This document shows positions 47,426 to 56,266 of a DNA stretch of 64,000 bases, piece by piece; the first letter of the stretch is position 1; every line of letters begins with the position of its first letter. The position numbers and the translations under genes are program-made. This DNA is from Butyrivibrio proteoclasticus P6B7 (GTDB lineage Bacteria; Bacillota; Clostridia; Lachnospirales; Lachnospiraceae): contig NZ_JHWL01000009.1 of the NCBI RefSeq assembly GCF_000622085.1, forward strand, positions 62,001 through 126,000, in the 5' to 3' direction. The notes under the pieces are model-generated. The model made no database searches. It had not been told where the DNA came from and saw only the letters and a program-made list of their open reading frames with translations.

Positions 47426-47724
47426 AATACGCTTGCAAAGCAAGCTATGACATTTTTATCTTGTATGTTTATTCCCCGTCCTGCAAGCTGTTAGCTGCAG
47501 CATGCGCTATAAGAAGAAGGGTGCCAGAACATTTGGAAATGTTTCATTTTGAAGTGACGAGTGTGATAAAGATGATGCCCCCAGCGGTATTTCGCAGTAC
47601 TCAGACATGTTGAGCCTTGAGAAGGATTAAGAACGTCCACCTGCAAAGCTCTTAAACATGTCAGTCACTCACCAGACTCAAAAATATCTCTTGCACAGCG
47701 TTATCGGTCCGGGTGGGAAGCGGA
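47367..47724 (-). ncRNA. Candidate structured RNA, right copy
   Basis: Homologue of the left copy on the other strand. In place of GGCGC-AGA-GCGCC it has GCTTGC-TTT-GCAAGC (47431-47445); in place of the CAACGC stem it has CTGC(A)AGCT/AGCTGCAG (47481-47500); the ACATTT/AAATGT stem is at about 47529-47544. Conserved single-stranded-type blocks are identical to the left copy. It lies directly downstream of the GH4 stop, so it could be made from the sugar-operon transcript or its own start. Confidence 0.5.
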
Positions 47725-47729
47725 TCCCC

Positions 47730-49130
47730 TTATTTCCATCCCTCTGGGAGGTACTTGATTGTGTTGGCGATCATGTCGTCTACCAGGGTGTGGATGTCTT
47801 CCTTGGTGCAGGACTTTCCGATGAATTGTGGATCGTTTTCAAAGGCTTCGTAGACCAGGGATTTGTCGCAGGTTGTGGCTGCTCTGTAGATGCGCTCGTG
47901 GTTTTTGATGTGAGGATCTACAAGAGCCTTTACGTCCTCTGGGATGTTGCCAGCAAATATTGGACGAATTGAATCACGGGAGAATACTGCGTTAGTCTCA
48001 ACTATGGCATTGGCTGGAAGGTTAGGAATCTGCAATGCATAGTTAGGGATGTTAACGTTACTTACAAATCTTGAAAGTCCGCAAAGAGCTTTGATAAGGA
48101 GGATTCCCTCTTCTCCTGTTGGCTCAAGCTTCATCTCCTCTTCGCCGCTTGCAAGGCGTTTGCTTCTATCAAGACGCTCTACAAGATCATCCTTTCTCCA
48201 GGCAACACTAGTAAGAGCAAAATCCCAGGATTTAACTGTCTCAGGATCCTTAAGGTACTGATCTCCCGGCATGAACTCTGCAAGATGTCTGTCTCCTGCT
48301 GCAGCAATAAGACCGTACTTATTAAAGAGATCCATCTTAACTCTGTGCTTGCAGACAAAGTTGGCGTTGAGCCAGTTCTCGCTTTCGATGGATACGCCCT
48401 CATCAAAGTGCTTGTCTATATAACTTCTATAGATTGGGAAAAGATCTTTTCCCTTATACGAGCTCTCTGTAAACCAGGTGAAATGATTGATTCCCACAAC
48501 GTTAACAAATACATCGTGCCAGTCTTCTATCTTTTCACCAGTCTCTTTTTCATAAACAGTCTGAAGAACCTTCTGGGTTCCAAATACCTCATGACAGCAG
48601 CCAAAGGCCTTGATCTGTGGGAAAGCCTCATAGAGAGCCTTAACGCAAAGTGACATAGGATTGGTGTAGTTGATGACCCAGGCATCAGGAGAAAACTCCT
48701 TTATGGCGTTAGCAATCTCTGTGAACATAGGAATGGTTCTAAGAGCTCTTATCATGCCACCGCATCCTGCTGTGTCGCCTACGGACTGGTAAATGCCAAG
48801 TCTCTCAGGAAGGTGAACATCAGATTCCATCTCATCAAAGGTTCCAGGAAGGATTGAGATAACAACAAAGTCTGTGCCTGTAAGGGCCTCCTGAAGGGAA
48901 GTCTTTACTTCAAACTTCCAGTCCCCCTTAGCATCTGTCCTTGACATAAGGTGATTACCTATAGAAGCGTTAACCCCAGCTGCCTCCTCATCAAGGTCAT
49001 ACAGACGGATTGTCCCCGAAATCTCGTCGTCAAGAGCAAGGTCAGTCATAAAGGTCCAAGCCCAGCCCCTAGATCCACCGCCGATGTAGGCGATGTTCAC
49101 ATCCTTCATCTTTCCATCAACAAATTTCAT
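47730..49130 (-). CDS. GH4 NAD-dependent glycosidase, probable alpha-glucosidase
   Basis: 466 aa. GH4 enzymes use NAD and a divalent metal and a redox elimination mechanism. N-terminal NAD fold AYIGGGSRGWAW, metal/substrate motifs NYTNPMS and CCHEVFG. The CHEV tetrapeptide (179-182) is the version associated with alpha-glucosidases in the family, in contrast to CHSV of alpha-galactosidases and CHG of alpha-glucuronidases. AGAGGAG precedes the ATG. Last gene of the sugar operon, behind two permeases. No signal peptide, so it acts on imported oligosaccharides. Confidence 0.92.
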   Translation of the reverse strand: MKFVDGKMKDVNIAYIGGGSRGWAWTFMTDLALDDEISGTIRLYDLDEEAAGVNASIGNHLMSRTDAKGDWKFEVKTSLQEALTGTDFVVISILPGTFDEMESDVHLPERLGIYQSVGDTAGCGGMIRALRTIPMFTEIANAIKEFSPDAWVINYTNPMSLCVKALYEAFPQIKAFGCCHEVFGTQKVLQTVYEKETGEKIEDWHDVFVNVVGINHFTWFTESSYKGKDLFPIYRSYIDKHFDEGVSIESENWLNANFVCKHRVKMDLFNKYGLIAAAGDRHLAEFMPGDQYLKDPETVKSWDFALTSVAWRKDDLVERLDRSKRLASGEEEMKLEPTGEEGILLIKALCGLSRFVSNVNIPNYALQIPNLPANAIVETNAVFSRDSIRPIFAGNIPEDVKALVDPHIKNHERIYRAATTCDKSLVYEAFENDPQFIGKSCTKEDIHTLVDDMIANTIKYLPEGWK

Positions 49131-49167
49131 AATACATACTCCTCTCTTCCCTTTTATACATAGTTAA

Positions 49168-49201
49168 CGCCGGGTCTGCGCACAGGGCACAAACTCGGCG
49201 C
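49168..49201 (-). promoter_or_regulatory. Hairpin between permease and GH4 genes
   Basis: Short GC-rich inverted repeat (CGCCG and CGGCG arms, with GTGC/GCAC inside) and no T run, in the 96-bp gap. Perhaps an mRNA-stability or processing element. Confidence 0.3.
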
Positions 49202-49226
49202 TTAGTTCAAACAGTTGTGTAACTAA

Positions 49227-50072
49227 TTATCCCTTGATACCAGAGCTTGCAATTCCTTCTACCAGCGACTTCTGGAAGATAAGGAAAAGAATTGTAGCAG
49301 GGAGAATTGACAATGTGGACATTGCCAGTGTTGCTCCTATATCAGAGCCTGAGTTAGGATCGTTAAAGAGCTTAAGAGCAAGAGAAATAGGTCTCATCTC
49401 AGGTCTTGTTACATAAAGCAGTGCTGAAAGGTAATCATCCCATCTCCAAATGAATGAGAAGATAGCACTTGTGATAAGAGCAGGTGTAATAAGAGGAAGG
49501 ATTACACGGAAGAAGATTCCATAGTAAGAGCAGCCATCGATCTTGGCAGCCTCGTCCAGCTCTTTTGGCACACCACCAATAAAGTTCATGATAAGGTATA
49601 CAAAGAATCCCTGAATCGCGAAGAAATAAGGAACGATCATAGGATTAAAGGTTCCAACCCATCCAAGATGTCTAAACCACATGTACTGTGGGATCATCAT
49701 GATCTGAGGTGGAAGCATCATTGTAGCCAGTACCAGGATAAAGAGAAATCTCTTTAGCTTAAACTGGAGTCTCTGAAGTGCATAAGCAACAAATGCTGAT
49801 GAGATCAGAGTTCCAAAGGTTGATAAAAGTGAAATAAAGAATGAATTCTTAAAAAATGTTGCGAAGGTATATCCCATAAAGCCCTTCCAACCATTTCTGT
49901 AGTTATCCAAGGTCCACTGAGTTGGAATCAGATGTCTTGATGTGGCAAGAATTGTGTTGGTTGGCTTAAAGGAACTTAATATCATCCATAACAGGGGATA
50001 CACCATTATGAATGCGCCAATAGCAACAAGTACGTGGTATACTATTGCGCCCACAGTTTTCTTTTTACTCAT
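49227..50072 (-). CDS. Sugar ABC transporter permease, MalG-type
   Basis: 281 aa with six membrane helices. The cytoplasmic EAA loop is ELDEAAKIDGCSYYGIFFRVILP, the contact site for the ATPase. Carbohydrate-uptake-1 family. AGGAGGA is well placed. Second permease of the operon; no ATPase is encoded here, so a shared MsmK-type ATPase elsewhere is expected. Confidence 0.93.
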   Translation of the reverse strand: MSKKKTVGAIVYHVLVAIGAFIMVYPLLWMILSSFKPTNTILATSRHLIPTQWTLDNYRNGWKGFMGYTFATFFKNSFFISLLSTFGTLISSAFVAYALQRLQFKLKRFLFILVLATMMLPPQIMMIPQYMWFRHLGWVGTFNPMIVPYFFAIQGFFVYLIMNFIGGVPKELDEAAKIDGCSYYGIFFRVILPLITPALITSAIFSFIWRWDDYLSALLYVTRPEMRPISLALKLFNDPNSGSDIGATLAMSTLSILPATILFLIFQKSLVEGIASSGIKG

Positions 50073-50092
50073 ATGTGTCTATCCTCCTGATT

Positions 50093-50998
50093 TTAGTCTT
50101 CGTAAACCCACTTGTTACGGCTAAGGAATAAAAGAGCTGTAACAGTAGATACAATTATGAGCATGATCCATGCAAGGGCTGAAGCATAACCCATCTGGCT
50201 CTTTCCCTGTGTAGGGAAGGCTTTGTTGTAAACATACAGTGTGTAGAACAATGTACTGTTCTTAGGATCACCGTTTGTAATAAGTTTACTCTGTGTGAAA
50301 GCCAGGAATGAGTTGATTGTCTGCTGAACAAGGTTAAAGAAAATTGTTGGAGTAAGAAGCGGAAGTGTTATCCTCCAGAACTGTTTCCACTTGTTAGCGC
50401 CGTCAACCATGGCTGCCTCATAGAGCTCTTTGTTTATCTGTTTAAGGGCAGATAAGAAAATAAGCATTGAAGAACCAAACTGCCATACCGTCAAAATGAT
50501 AAGAACCCATATAGCAGAACTTTCACTAAACCAGTTGAAATTACTCATGCCTGGGAAAAACAGGCTAAGGAATGCATTGATAATACCTGTAGATTCAAAC
50601 ATTCTACGCCACAAAATAGCTATAGCTACTGATCCACCAATGATAGAAGGCAGATAATATGTGGCTCTGTAAAGGCCTGTTGCCTTGGTATCTCTGCAAA
50701 GAATAAGTGCAATGATAAGAGCAAATATAACCTTTAAAGGTGTGCCGATAAGTGCATAGTAACAGGTAACCTTAAGGGCCTTCCAGAAAACTTCATCCTG
50801 GAAAATATTTACATAGTTTCTAAGACCTACAAATGTAGGTGCATTCTGAATATCGTATTTACAAAATGAATAATACAAGGACAGAACCATCGGAATCATA
50901 AGGAATAAAGCAAAACCGATGATGAAGGGAAGGCTGAATACGTAACCAGCTACCTTCTCCTGCCCCATGAAATGTCTTAAGCTCTTTTTCTTCTCCAT
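50093..50998 (-). CDS. Sugar ABC transporter permease, MalF-type
   Basis: 301 aa, six membrane helices. EAA loop: INKELYEAAMVDGANKWKQFWRITLP. N-terminal basic segment then FSLPFIIGFALFLMIPMVLSLYYSF. Pairs with the MalG-type permease 20 bp downstream. A hairpin separates it from the binding-protein gene, which would lower permease level relative to the binding protein. Confidence 0.93.
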   Translation of the reverse strand: MEKKKSLRHFMGQEKVAGYVFSLPFIIGFALFLMIPMVLSLYYSFCKYDIQNAPTFVGLRNYVNIFQDEVFWKALKVTCYYALIGTPLKVIFALIIALILCRDTKATGLYRATYYLPSIIGGSVAIAILWRRMFESTGIINAFLSLFFPGMSNFNWFSESSAIWVLIILTVWQFGSSMLIFLSALKQINKELYEAAMVDGANKWKQFWRITLPLLTPTIFFNLVQQTINSFLAFTQSKLITNGDPKNSTLFYTLYVYNKAFPTQGKSQMGYASALAWIMLIIVSTVTALLFLSRNKWVYED

Positions 50999-51052
50999 GT
51001 CAGTGTTTCCTTTCGCAGTAGTTTATCAGTACGAGCTTACCTTTAATAAGCA

Positions 51053-51080
51053 GGAAGGGCACCTAAGAAGATGCCCTTCC
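51053..51080 (-). terminator. Intercistronic hairpin after the binding-protein gene
   Basis: 9-bp perfect stem GGAAGGGCA/TGCCCTTCC (51053-51061, 51072-51080) without a long T run. Placement is typical of a partial terminator or 3' stabiliser giving more binding protein than permease. Confidence 0.6.
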
Positions 51081-51102
51081 CTTAGAATCGTACTATTTGG
51101 AA

Positions 51103-52545
51103 TTAATAATCTGCTGCAATCTTGGATGCGCTGTCTACCAGCTTGGTAGCTGCTTCCTCTGCTGAGATTGAAGGCTTAGGATCAAGTACTTCATCAGCTG
51201 TTGGCTTGATTGCATCATCATTAACTGTTCCTGCATAACCAGGAAGTGATGGGAAGATTGGGCTTGAGTTAGCTGCTACGAACTCAAGGTATTTAACAAT
51301 TACAGGATATGTAGGATCCTTTTCTCCAACTGCATCTGCGATGTCTGCAGCAACCTTTGTGCTTGCTGGAACACCACGCTCAGCCTGAAGAAGGATACCA
51401 GCCTGTGTATCGTTGATAAGGTAGTTAAGGAATGCTACTGCAAGATCAGGGTTCTTTGTATCTGTTGTGATTGAGAAGAACTGACCTGGCTTTAAGTAGT
51501 TAGCCTGTGTAGGATTGTTCTCTGGCCAGCTTGTGATACCAAGCTCGATTCCGTCAGCCTCAGCAGCTGCCTGATAAGCAGAAAGCTGATTAGAGAATGC
51601 AAATGCAACCCATGTTCTAACTGAAGGATCTGTACCATAAACAAGTGGATACTCAGGAATTGTAGCTTCACTTACGTTAGCAATCTTGTTAGTATCATAC
51701 ATCCAGCCCTCTGATACGCCATCGAGAAGTCTCTGATAGTAGCCAGTCATCTCTTCAACTGATGTTGAAAGACCGTCTGCCTCAAAGAATGCCTGATGTC
51801 CAAGGCCACGTGCATAATATGTTAATGGGTTCTCTGAATTGGTATTACCATAGATAACACCATATCCTGACTCTTCGTAGATCTTCTTAGAAAGCTCTGC
51901 GAACTGATCCCATGTCATGTTATCTGGAACTTCGATCCCAAGCTCATCTGTAAGTGTCTTGTTGTAAAGAAGCGCTGGAGCATTCTCACCTGCACATACA
52001 GCGTAGATGTGTCCATCTGATGAGCTTCTTCCTGTATCTACGATACTAGGAGAAACGTTGCTAAGATCAAGAGCACCGCTCTCTACATAAGGAGTAAGGT
52101 CAAGGAGGTTACCTGCCTCTACCCACTGCTCAATGAAAGCGTAATCCTGCTGCATGATATCAGGAAGCATATCGCTGGCTGCAAAGGTCTGCATCTGTGG
52201 CCAGTAATCGTTCCATGTCTGAGCATTTAAGTTGAAAGTGATATTTGGATAAACTTCAGAAAAATAATCGCAGGCGTTCTTAGTAACTTCATCTCTTACC
52301 TGGTTGCCCCACCAACCAAAGTTGAGCTCTACATCTCCGGCTGTAGCTGGATCATAGGTTCCAACTGCAAGTGGTGAATCCACTGGAGTAGCTGCTGGCT
52401 GTGACTCAGATGAGGTATTCTCTGTCTGATTAGCATCTCCTGATGTATCATTGGAAGTAGTTGTTCCACCACCATTTCCACTGCAGGCAGCAAGTGACAA
52501 TACCATTACTCCGGAAAGCATAATTGATACTAGTTTCTTCTTCAT
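51103..52545 (-). CDS. Sugar-binding lipoprotein of an ABC transporter
   Basis: 480 aa from the ATG at 52545 (AGGAGGGG upstream). A reading 30 codons longer would include the promoter. Signal peptide and lipobox LAAC; Gly/Thr/Ser linker; then a family-1 solute-binding fold (ELNFGWWGNQVRDEV ... YFSEVYPNITFNL ... PDIMQQDYAFIEQWVEAGNLLDLT). Captures oligosaccharides outside the cell and delivers them to the two permeases. Given GH31 and GH4 in the operon, alpha-glucosides are likely ligands (inference). Confidence 0.93.
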   Translation of the reverse strand: MKKKLVSIMLSGVMVLSLAACSGNGGGTTTSNDTSGDANQTENTSSESQPAATPVDSPLAVGTYDPATAGDVELNFGWWGNQVRDEVTKNACDYFSEVYPNITFNLNAQTWNDYWPQMQTFAASDMLPDIMQQDYAFIEQWVEAGNLLDLTPYVESGALDLSNVSPSIVDTGRSSSDGHIYAVCAGENAPALLYNKTLTDELGIEVPDNMTWDQFAELSKKIYEESGYGVIYGNTNSENPLTYYARGLGHQAFFEADGLSTSVEEMTGYYQRLLDGVSEGWMYDTNKIANVSEATIPEYPLVYGTDPSVRTWVAFAFSNQLSAYQAAAEADGIELGITSWPENNPTQANYLKPGQFFSITTDTKNPDLAVAFLNYLINDTQAGILLQAERGVPASTKVAADIADAVGEKDPTYPVIVKYLEFVAANSSPIFPSLPGYAGTVNDDAIKPTADEVLDPKPSISAEEAATKLVDSASKIAADY

Positions 52546-52603
52546 TTGTTCCCCTCCTATTTTGTTATCAACGGGATTCCGTCTCGTCAAAACTACTAAG
52601 TAA

Positions 52604-52651
52604 ATTATACTTGGAATTATGTGCTTCGTAAACATTCACTATATCATAGTG
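52604..52651 (-). promoter_or_regulatory. Promoter and operator-like repeat before the binding-protein gene
   Basis: Minus strand TTTACG (52627-52632), 17-nt spacer, perfect TATAAT (52604-52609). Adjacent upstream is the inverted repeat CACTAT-ATC-ATAGTG (52637-52651), placed as a regulator site next to the -35 box. The transporter and GH4 genes can thus be started separately from GH31. Confidence 0.7.
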
Positions 52652-52688
52652 CAAGAATGGCAAACTTTTGTACAACATTCACAAAGTA

Positions 52689-55208
52689 TTACATACCAAT
52701 GAGATCAAACTCCTCAAAAGACACCTTAATAGTCATGTCCTTCTTAGGATTGTCGAATTTAACTAAAGCTGACCTTACTGTTTCGCTGTAATACCAGCAA
52801 TTATCAGTGTTTACAAACTTATCTCTATCCAAAATGTGAGTGAGTTCTTTACCATCAACCGATATCCACAGAGGAGCTTTTTCTTTATGTACAAAAGTTG
52901 CACAAATCTTCTCGATGGAATCTGTAAAGGAGCCCTCTGACTTAAAGGAAACCTCCGCGATTCCGGTTCCTTTCATAGTTATGGTAGTTTTCTTATATAC
53001 TCCATTTTCATAGTCATTGCTCTTTCCATCGTCGTCGTAATAAACATAGGTTGAAGTATGCTCTCTTCCATCTGTGTAAGGAATAAAGGTAAGTCCCAGT
53101 GTGGTTACAGGGTCCTTTTCCGCATTCATAAGCTGATTCATAGCTGCAGGAAGGATAGCTCCCTCCCTTAAGAACCTTGGAATAGAGTTTATATTTACAG
53201 GGATAGAGATCATCTGTCCGCCTTCATGGCAGTTAAAGTTGTTCTCTACGTCGTACCACTTGGTTCCAGCTGGAAGATATACATCTTTTACAATCTGGCC
53301 CTTATCAAGTACATTGGAAACCAATAGGTCTTTTCCCAGCATGAACTCATAGTTCTCTTCATAGACATTAGGGTCGTTCTGGAACTCATAAACCAGAGGC
53401 CTCATAATCGGAGCTCCTGTCTCGTGAGCCAGAGCTTCAAGAGAATACAGATGAGGAAGCATGCGGTAACGAAGAAGTATCGCCTCACGGATCCTGTCAG
53501 TCTGTCTTGAGTACATCCAGGGCTCAGTTACAGTATTGTCGCTACTTGCTGAGTGTATTGAAAATCTTGGCATGAAGATTCCATGCTGAACCCAACGTAC
53601 AAACAACTCTTCCTCAGGAGCAGGACCTGCAAAACCTCCAACATCGCAGCCGATATTAGGCTGTCCTGAAAGGCTCTCTCCCAGCATCGTAGGAATATTG
53701 TGCTTAAGACTGTTCCAGGAAGTGAAGTTGTCTCCAACCCAGTTCTGGGCGTATTTCTGAATACCTGAACTTCCACTTCTGCAGACCACATATGGTCTCG
53801 CCTTAGGATCATGCTCTTTTACCGCGTCGCAGGCAAGCTTACTCATGATGGTACACATAACTGGCTTAAACTCGCCAATTGTTCCGCCCTCTCCATCATA
53901 ATCACAGATGCAGTCGTGATCTAAGAGACTGTCATACTCGCAGTTATCGTCCCAGATAGAATCGGTGCCAATATCAATGACGGCTTCTGTGAGATATTTT
54001 TTCCATAATTCTCTGCCCTTCTTACTGGTGAAATCCCAAAAAGACCCAGGACCGCCCCACCATGCACCTACAGCAGGCTCCTTATCATTCTCACTATCTT
54101 TTACAAAGACGCCATCTTCTTTGAATTTCTCATAATCAGGATGCACTAAAAGAACTCCAGGCTTAACGTTAGGTACATTCTGGGCTCCAAGCTCGTTCAT
54201 CCTTGCAAAGTAGGCCTTAGGATCAGGGAATCTGTCCTTATTCCAGGTAAATACGCATCTCTTGTTGCCAACTGATGTATATCCTGATGATAAGTGGAAG
54301 CCATCAATTGGAAAGCCCTTTCTGCGCACTGTTTCAACGAATTCAATAAGGGCCTTGTCAGAATCCTTTTCAAGCTCTGAGTAGTACATGGATGATCCCT
54401 GATAGCCAAGAGCTCTTTTTGGAAGAAGGGCTGGACGGCCAGTCAGGCGTGTATAATCGTCAAGAATACTCTCAATTGAAGGGCCTGCGAAGATAAACAG
54501 GTCAAGATCTCCTCCATCAGCCTGGAAGTAGGTATATCTTGGCCAGTAGTTACTCTTCTCCTTACCCATGTTAAATACTGACTCAAAGAAGTTGTTGTAA
54601 TAGAAACCTGCAGCCTTCTTGGTATCCCTGTCAAGTCTTAAATAGAAAGGCATGTGCTTATACATGGTATCGCACTTCTCTGGATCATAGGCCCAGGAAT
54701 CTGTAGCTCTTTCTCTAAGGAACTCCTTATTCTTGTTAAGAGGCCCTGTCTTCTCACCAAAGCCGTAGAAAACATCGTCCTCCTTCATGCGAGAGTAGGA
54801 AGTGACGCGGCTGTTAGAGTCCTTAACAAAAGGATTCCCCGAAATCCCTTCATAAAGCACATCTCCATCGCCGTCCACCAGCTTGATATTAAGCGGATTC
54901 TTGGTAATAAAGAGCTTCTTATCTGCAGCAGAAAGAACTATCTCTTCTTCCCTTTCTTCGCACTTACAGTCAAGAGCCTTTACATGCTCTCTTTCACCTT
55001 CAAACAAAAAGTCCAGTCTGTCTTCCCAGGCCGTAAGCTGAAGGACATAGGATCCTTCCGGCTTTTGAAGGCTCTTTTCATCAAAGGACACCTTAAGCCT
55101 AATGATGCTGTCAGTTACAAAGCACACCTTCATATAGGCCTTGTCGAATTTAACAAGGAATCCTTCATTTATCTTTTCTATAGATTCAAATTTCTTGCAA
55201 ATATCCAT
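52689..55208 (-). CDS. GH31 alpha-glycosidase
   Basis: 839 aa. N-terminal beta-sandwich, (beta/alpha)8 catalytic domain and C-terminal beta domains. The catalytic nucleophile is Asp421 (IWDDNCEYD) and the acid/base Asp493 (QNWVGDNFTSW). Motif RSGSSGIQKYAQNW and GGFAGPAPEEELFVRWVQHG match the family. No signal peptide, hence cytoplasmic. It removes terminal alpha-linked glucose (or possibly xylose) from imported oligosaccharides. AAAGGGGGG before the ATG. It is preceded by the esterase gene at 27 bp and followed by the transporter. Confidence 0.93.
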   Translation of the reverse strand: MDICKKFESIEKINEGFLVKFDKAYMKVCFVTDSIIRLKVSFDEKSLQKPEGSYVLQLTAWEDRLDFLFEGEREHVKALDCKCEEREEEIVLSAADKKLFITKNPLNIKLVDGDGDVLYEGISGNPFVKDSNSRVTSYSRMKEDDVFYGFGEKTGPLNKNKEFLRERATDSWAYDPEKCDTMYKHMPFYLRLDRDTKKAAGFYYNNFFESVFNMGKEKSNYWPRYTYFQADGGDLDLFIFAGPSIESILDDYTRLTGRPALLPKRALGYQGSSMYYSELEKDSDKALIEFVETVRRKGFPIDGFHLSSGYTSVGNKRCVFTWNKDRFPDPKAYFARMNELGAQNVPNVKPGVLLVHPDYEKFKEDGVFVKDSENDKEPAVGAWWGGPGSFWDFTSKKGRELWKKYLTEAVIDIGTDSIWDDNCEYDSLLDHDCICDYDGEGGTIGEFKPVMCTIMSKLACDAVKEHDPKARPYVVCRSGSSGIQKYAQNWVGDNFTSWNSLKHNIPTMLGESLSGQPNIGCDVGGFAGPAPEEELFVRWVQHGIFMPRFSIHSASSDNTVTEPWMYSRQTDRIREAILLRYRMLPHLYSLEALAHETGAPIMRPLVYEFQNDPNVYEENYEFMLGKDLLVSNVLDKGQIVKDVYLPAGTKWYDVENNFNCHEGGQMISIPVNINSIPRFLREGAILPAAMNQLMNAEKDPVTTLGLTFIPYTDGREHTSTYVYYDDDGKSNDYENGVYKKTTITMKGTGIAEVSFKSEGSFTDSIEKICATFVHKEKAPLWISVDGKELTHILDRDKFVNTDNCWYYSETVRSALVKFDNPKKDMTIKVSFEEFDLIGM

Positions 55209-55235
55209 ATCTGCTCTTCCCCCCTTTAGTTGGAA

Positions 55236-56045
55236 TCAGCTATTTACAGGTAACATCCAGTCAAGAATAAGCTTAATCTCGCTATCCCAGAAATCCCAGT
55301 TGTGCATGTGACCAGGAACCTCTCTGTATACTGTGGATACACCCATTTCTTCCAATCTCTTGTGAACGTTCTGGTTAAGGACATACAGGAAATCCTCTGT
55401 TCCGCAGGACTGATAAAGCTCAGGGATAAGGCCATCTTTTTTATCCTTTTCAATAAGGGCGAAAAGATCTCTATCGCTTCCTCTAAGATTCTTGGCTGCT
55501 TCACCAAAGGCATCCTCCCAGGAGAATGGATTGTCAATGTTGCCCTTTTCAGCCTCATCGTGTAAAAGAGCTATATCAAGGGCTCCGGACATTGAAGCGG
55601 ATTTACAGTACAGATCAGGCCTTGAAAGAGCCAGGAACCATGCGCCGTATCCACCCATAGAAAGACCAGCGATGTAAGTGTCCTCTCTTTTCTTAGAGGC
55701 TGGGAATATCCTTGTTATGTACTCCGGCAGCTCTTTTGTCATAAAGCTGTAGTACTGGCCGCCATGGGCCATATCCTGATAAAAGCTGTTCTCTACGCCA
55801 GCCATTACTGCTATGCAATTGTGATCCTGAGCATATCTCTCGATACGGGAAAATCTCATCCAGGAGCTGTTGTCGCCGTAGGCGCCGTGCAAAAGATATA
55901 CCACTGGCAGTCCCTTTTCATAATCGTAGCGAAGGTTATTGCCACTGGCTGTTATCTGTTCGTTTCCTTCGGGAGTTGGCACGACCACGTTTATTTCAAC
56001 GTTATGTGCAAGAGTTAGACTAAAATAATGACATGTGCAAAGCAT
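55236..56045 (-). CDS. Esterase of the EstA/esterase-D type
   Basis: 269 aa alpha/beta hydrolase. YLLHGAYGDNSSW forms the oxyanion region, the nucleophile Ser is in AGLSMGGYGAW, and the C-terminal His is in VPGHMHNWDFW. The family (tributyrin esterase, CE1-related) removes acyl groups, for example acetyl or feruloyl, from sugars. No signal peptide, so a cytoplasmic role on imported acylated sugars is likely. AAGGAGG before the ATG. First gene of the minus-strand operon; divergent from the hydrolase at 56267. Confidence 0.88.
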   Translation of the reverse strand: MLCTCHYFSLTLAHNVEINVVVPTPEGNEQITASGNNLRYDYEKGLPVVYLLHGAYGDNSSWMRFSRIERYAQDHNCIAVMAGVENSFYQDMAHGGQYYSFMTKELPEYITRIFPASKKREDTYIAGLSMGGYGAWFLALSRPDLYCKSASMSGALDIALLHDEAEKGNIDNPFSWEDAFGEAAKNLRGSDRDLFALIEKDKKDGLIPELYQSCGTEDFLYVLNQNVHKRLEEMGVSTVYREVPGHMHNWDFWDSEIKLILDWMLPVNS

Positions 56046-56266
56046 ATGTAGCCTCCTTAAGTAAGAAAATAAAACCCTAAATCTATTTTAAGCACTCATT
56101 AAAAACAACGTCTATTGTGAAATACTGATAATTTGCTCAGGTGATTTTTATGAAAATTTATTAACCACATCGTGCTATCATGTATTTATGCGGGTTTGCA
56201 AAATGGCCCAATTCATTTTTGTCATGATTTTAGTCACTATTTGCTAATAATTCGGGGGATTACGAA

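Larger units (their letters stand above)
47087..47724. repeat. Imperfect inverted duplication of about 310 bp arms
   Basis: The region starts with TCCGCTTCCCACCCGGACC (47087-47105) and ends with its exact complement (47706-47724). The arms stay homologous all the way to the centre at 47396/47397. The longest identical block is 28 bp (47204-47231 against 47565-47592); others include GTGGACGTTCTTAATCC and AAAAATGTCATA. Differences and small indels occur between the blocks. No open reading frame fills it, and no target-site duplication is seen at the edges. It occupies most of the 782-bp gap between the lipase and the GH4 gene. The remaining 46948-47086 holds the lipase promoter. Confidence 0.9.

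Noticed and set aside
47087..47724. Insertion sequence or MITE
   Set aside because: Terminal inverted repeats exist, but no transposase, no target-site duplication, and the arms are homologous throughout with compensatory stems, which favours structured RNA. Not fully excluded.
46948..47729. Known structured RNAs (RNase P, tmRNA, 6S, SRP) or riboswitch
   Set aside because: None of the conserved sequence signatures of these families is present.
47658..47972. 104-aa plus-strand open frame across the inverted repeat
   Set aside because: Spans the right repeat arm and the end of GH4; no SD and no recognisable protein.
54654..55229. 191-aa plus-strand open frame
   Set aside because: Antisense shadow of the GH31 gene.
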